DNA of 7,274 nt from Pseudomonas sp. (GTDB lineage Bacteria; Pseudomonadota; Gammaproteobacteria; Pseudomonadales; Pseudomonadaceae): positions 1 to 7,274 of the forward strand of contig JARDZH010000083.1 in assembly GCA_029240955.1 (NCBI GenBank), written 5' to 3'. Made by a program: the position numbers and the translations under genes. Below, in pieces: positions 5,253 to 7,274 of this stretch. Under the pieces are notes generated by a model, which saw nothing but the letters and a program-made list of their open reading frames with translations, did not search any database and was not told where the DNA came from. Position 1 is the first letter of the stretch; the number at the start of each line of letters is the position of its first letter.

Positions 5253-5869
5253 TTCCGGCACCCGCATCTCCCACCTCCCTCTTCTCTCCCTGTCGTTTCG
5301 CGAAGGACATCCTCGTATTCGTCAGGATAGATTTTTTATTGGTCAACTCTTCGCAGGCAGGAGTTTTTGTCGCCAGATTTCCGTCCGTATTCCGTCAGAT
5401 TTTCCATCATGAAAGTTCTGTCACGTTCATTAACCGTATGAACTTGCGGAGTGTCACAGGAAAATACTGCCGCCGCGAAAATTTAAGTGTTCTCTTGCGC
5501 AACGCTAGTTGACGACTCACAACTTCTTGGAGATAGTAGCTCCCACGCGTTCGGTGCAAGCCCCTCTGACGAGCTCCGCCACAGGCATTTGGCGGCTGCC
5601 AATCGTCCAGGTTTGCCCCTCGCGCCGCGAAGATGCCATTGCACGGCCTGTTTATAGTGGCCTGGGCGTCGAAGCCGCGATAAACATGTCGCTACGACTG
5701 CTGTTTCCTTCTGGTGTCCGTAGCCGCGAGCCTCAATGTGTTCAGAATCCCGTTGAACTGTCCGGATTGCGCTTGATCAATATCCGCATCACCGCCGGAC
5801 CGCACACCTGAACATAATTGCGCAGCTCTGCGTTAACACCGGATTTCTTTCGACTAATCAGGTAACACA
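5253..5869. other. Intergenic region with no recognisable gene
   Basis: No frame on either strand gives a protein that looks real, and no tRNA or rRNA is visible. It is less GC-rich than the flanking genes. It holds a pyrimidine-rich tract at 5261-5290, a 19-bp interrupted palindrome GTTCAT-N7-ATGAAC (5425-5443) with TGTCAC on both sides, and a TTGGC-N4-GCCAA palindrome (5589-5602). A CATAAT hexamer at 5813-5818 might be a -10 for the small gene downstream, without a good -35. Confidence 0.6.
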
Positions 5870-6067
5870 GTGACTAAAGATGAACTGCGCGCGGAACTAG
5901 AGCGCCAGGAACAACGTTACAAGGAGGTTTACGGCGGGGAAGTCACCACCTACGCCGCACAGCCCGACCCAGAGCGCAAACCCTGGCGCAAGAAAGCCAG
6001 CATTCTGGATCAGGCATTCAAACAAGAGCTGCAAAAGATGGAACAGGATCTCAAAGAAGAGCATTGA
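5870..6067 (+). CDS. Conserved-looking 65-aa charged protein of unknown function
   Basis: I do not recognise a named family. The 65-residue product begins MTKDELRAELERQEQRYKEV and is dominated by Glu, Lys, Arg and Gln. Two helical, coiled-coil-prone stretches (about 2-20 and 46-64) flank a central Gly/Pro-containing part (YGGEVTTYAAQPDPERKPW, 21-39). There is no signal peptide or membrane segment, so it is probably cytosolic. The start is a GTG with AGG 8 nt upstream; no nearby in-frame ATG competes. Base composition and codon use look like normal Pseudomonas coding sequence. It ends 188 bp before pit on the same strand with a terminator between them, so it is a neighbour rather than a clear operon partner. 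Adaptor or small accessory roles are possible but unsupported. Confidence 0.7.
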   Translation: MTKDELRAELERQEQRYKEVYGGEVTTYAAQPDPERKPWRKKASILDQAFKQELQKMEQDLKEEH

Positions 6068-6120
6068 TCCGAGGGGCTCGAACGCGCCCTGTACGTCCGT
6101 CACAGCCTCCCGGGTTTCGC

Positions 6121-6160
6121 CTCGCGCTCGGCCGCGAGAGCGACGCTTGTGCGTCTTTTT
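6121..6160 (+). terminator. Probable terminator after the 65-aa gene
   Basis: Two adjacent stem-loops: CTCGCG/CGCGAG (6121-6126 with 6133-6138) and GACGC-TTGT-GCGTC (6142-6155), the second followed directly by five T. The stem is short, so strength may be moderate. It would separate the small gene from pit. Confidence 0.6.
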
Positions 6161-6201
6161 GTTGATTTGAGGCGACACCGGCCAGCAGCTCGCAAGTCGA
6201 T

Positions 6202-6222
6202 CCGTATTTTTTCTGTCATAAT
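6202..6222 (+). promoter_or_regulatory. Predicted pit promoter with Pho-box-like sequence
   Basis: TGTCATAAT (6214-6222) is an extended -10 (TG-N-CATAAT); no good -35 is seen, as allowed for extended -10 promoters. CTGTCAT (6213-6219) is a perfect PhoB half-site, and CCGTATT 11 bp upstream (6202-6208) matches at 4 of 7 across a TTTT spacer. The Pho-box overlap with the -10 would suit repression by PhoB. The promoter is more certain than the PhoB site. Confidence 0.5.
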
Positions 6223-6255
6223 CGCGCCCCCTTCAGACCGGGTCAGAAAACCTAC

Positions 6256-7274
6256 ATGATCGATTTATTCAGCGGGCTAGATGCTTGGGTGATTGTGAGC
6301 CTGTTGCTCGCTCTGGCGTTCGTCCTCACGTTCGAGTTCATCAACGGCTTTCATGACACTGCGAACGCGGTGGCGACAGTCATCTACACCAAAGCCATGC
6401 CGCCCCACCTGGCCGTGTTCTTTTCCGGTGTGTTCAACTTTCTCGGCGTGCTGCTGGGTGGCGTCGGTGTCGCGTACGCCATCGTCCATCTGCTGCCGGT
6501 CGAACTGCTGATCAACGTCAATACCGGCCACGGTCTTGCCATGGTGTTCTCGTTGTTGGCTGCGGCCATCACCTGGAACCTGGGTACTTGGTACTTCGGT
6601 ATCCCGGCGTCCAGCTCGCACACCCTGATCGGTTCGATCCTCGGCGTGGGCCTGGCGAACGCCCTGCTCAACGACATCCCGCTGGCCGATGGCGTCAACT
6701 GGCAGAAGGCGATCGATATCGCGGCTTCGCTGGTGTTCTCGCCGCTGGCGGGGTTTCTGGTCGCGGGGCTGGTGCTGATCGGTCTGAAGTGGTGGCGCCC
6801 GCTGTCCAAGATGCACAAGACACCGGAACAACGCCGCAAGCTGGATGACAAAAAGCATCCACCCTTCTGGAACCGTCTGGTACTGGTCATTTCTGCGATG
6901 GCCGTCAGCTTCGTGCACGGCTCCAACGATGGTCAGAAAGGCATTGGCCTGATCATGCTGGTGCTGATCGGCATCGTGCCGAGCCAGTTCGTACTGGATC
7001 TGAACAGCACCACTTACCAGATCGAGCGGACCCGTGACGCGACCTTGCACCTGAGCCAGTTTTACCAGCGCAACAACGCCACACTGGGCGAATACCTTGC
7101 GCTGGGCAAAGCGGCCAAAGGCGATCTGCCTTCCACTGCAGCCTGTAACCCTGACCAGACCGAGCCGACCATCAACGCCCTGCTCGAACGTCTTACCGGC
7201 GTGACCGACTACCATTCGCTGTCCTCGGACCAGCGCATCGAAGTGCGTCGCTACCTGCTGTGCCTGGACGACAC
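6256..7274 (+). CDS. pit: Low-affinity inorganic phosphate transporter (Pit/PHO4 family), C-terminus beyond the window
   Basis: Inner-membrane permease that imports phosphate, as a metal-phosphate complex with protons in studied members. The first 339 residues are visible; relatives are near 490-500 aa, so about 150 are missing. Both halves of the PHO4 signature are present: FINGFHDTANAVATVIYT (28-45) and SFVHGSNDGQKGIGL (218-232), with IPASSSHTLIGS (116-127) as a further conserved loop. Hydrophobic segments lie at about 10-30, 52-80, 93-112, 124-137, 155-178, 207-222 and 229-246, and a hydrophilic loop follows from about 250. The ATG at 6256 gives the expected N-terminus, but no good Shine-Dalgarno is visible; the nearest G-rich run is 12 nt away. 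Usual partners such as a DUF47/PhoU-like gene are not seen upstream. Confidence 0.95.
   Translation, partial: MIDLFSGLDAWVIVSLLLALAFVLTFEFINGFHDTANAVATVIYTKAMPPHLAVFFSGVFNFLGVLLGGVGVAYAIVHLLPVELLINVNTGHGLAMVFSLLAAAITWNLGTWYFGIPASSSHTLIGSILGVGLANALLNDIPLADGVNWQKAIDIAASLVFSPLAGFLVAGLVLIGLKWWRPLSKMHKTPEQRRKLDDKKHPPFWNRLVLVISAMAVSFVHGSNDGQKGIGLIMLVLIGIVPSQFVLDLNSTTYQIERTRDATLHLSQFYQRNNATLGEYLALGKAAKGDLPSTAACNPDQTEPTINALLERLTGVTDYHSLSSDQRIEVRRYLLCLDD

Noticed and set aside
5228..5512. Plus-strand 94-codon open frame
   Set aside because: Its first codons lie in the terminator hairpin, there is no ribosome site, and the peptide looks random.
5509..5811. Plus-strand 100-codon open frame
   Set aside because: The peptide has no recognisable pattern or pseudogene resemblance, and no ribosome site fits its start.
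6277..7215. Minus-strand 312-codon open frame
   Set aside because: Antisense shadow of pit; rich in Gln, His, Arg and Asp, typical of the reverse strand of a membrane protein gene.

Overview
The window looks like chromosomal DNA of a Pseudomonas, probably of the P. fluorescens / P. syringae side of the genus. The reasons are the GC-rich coding style, close similarity to remembered Pseudomonas Pca/Cat proteins, operators that match the remembered P. putida PcaR site, and two inverted-repeat elements of the kind (REP/REPIN) scattered through such genomes. No database search was possible, so the taxonomy is a judgement from memory.

From about 1 to 5130 everything recognisable is on the minus strand and belongs to the end of the beta-ketoadipate pathway, which feeds protocatechuate and catechol carbon into the TCA cycle. 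In transcription order: pcaR (IclR-type regulator, 4181-5023), an intergenic stretch with two REPINs, a PcaR-controlled promoter (about 3860-3893), then pcaI-pcaJ-pcaF (3-oxoadipate CoA-transferase A and B subunits and 3-oxoadipyl-CoA thiolase) with overlapping stop/start codons, a 141-bp gap holding a stem-loop, and pcaT, a proton-coupled permease cut by the left edge. PcaIJ activates 3-oxoadipate with CoA from succinyl-CoA, PcaF cleaves the product to succinyl-CoA and acetyl-CoA, PcaT probably imports the dicarboxylate, and PcaR senses it. Both the pcaR and pcaI promoters carry a pair of PcaR boxes at the same 19-bp centre-to-centre spacing. The pcaR promoter is near consensus, which suits autorepression; the pcaI promoter is poor, which suits activation.

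From 5030 to 5869 there is no convincing protein gene. The part nearest pcaR holds the pcaR promoter, a 5-codon upstream ORF joined to the pcaR start, and, pointing the other way, a possible promoter followed by structured sequence and a strong intrinsic terminator at 5223-5250. That terminator has no gene to serve, so a divergent small RNA of roughly 90 nt is proposed. The stretch 5253-5869 holds only small palindromes and a pyrimidine-rich tract.

From 5870 to the right edge the genes are on the plus strand: a 65-aa highly charged protein of unknown function with a GTG start, a terminator, then pit, a low-affinity phosphate permease cut by the right edge. The pit promoter has an extended -10 overlapped by a sequence resembling a PhoB (Pho) box.
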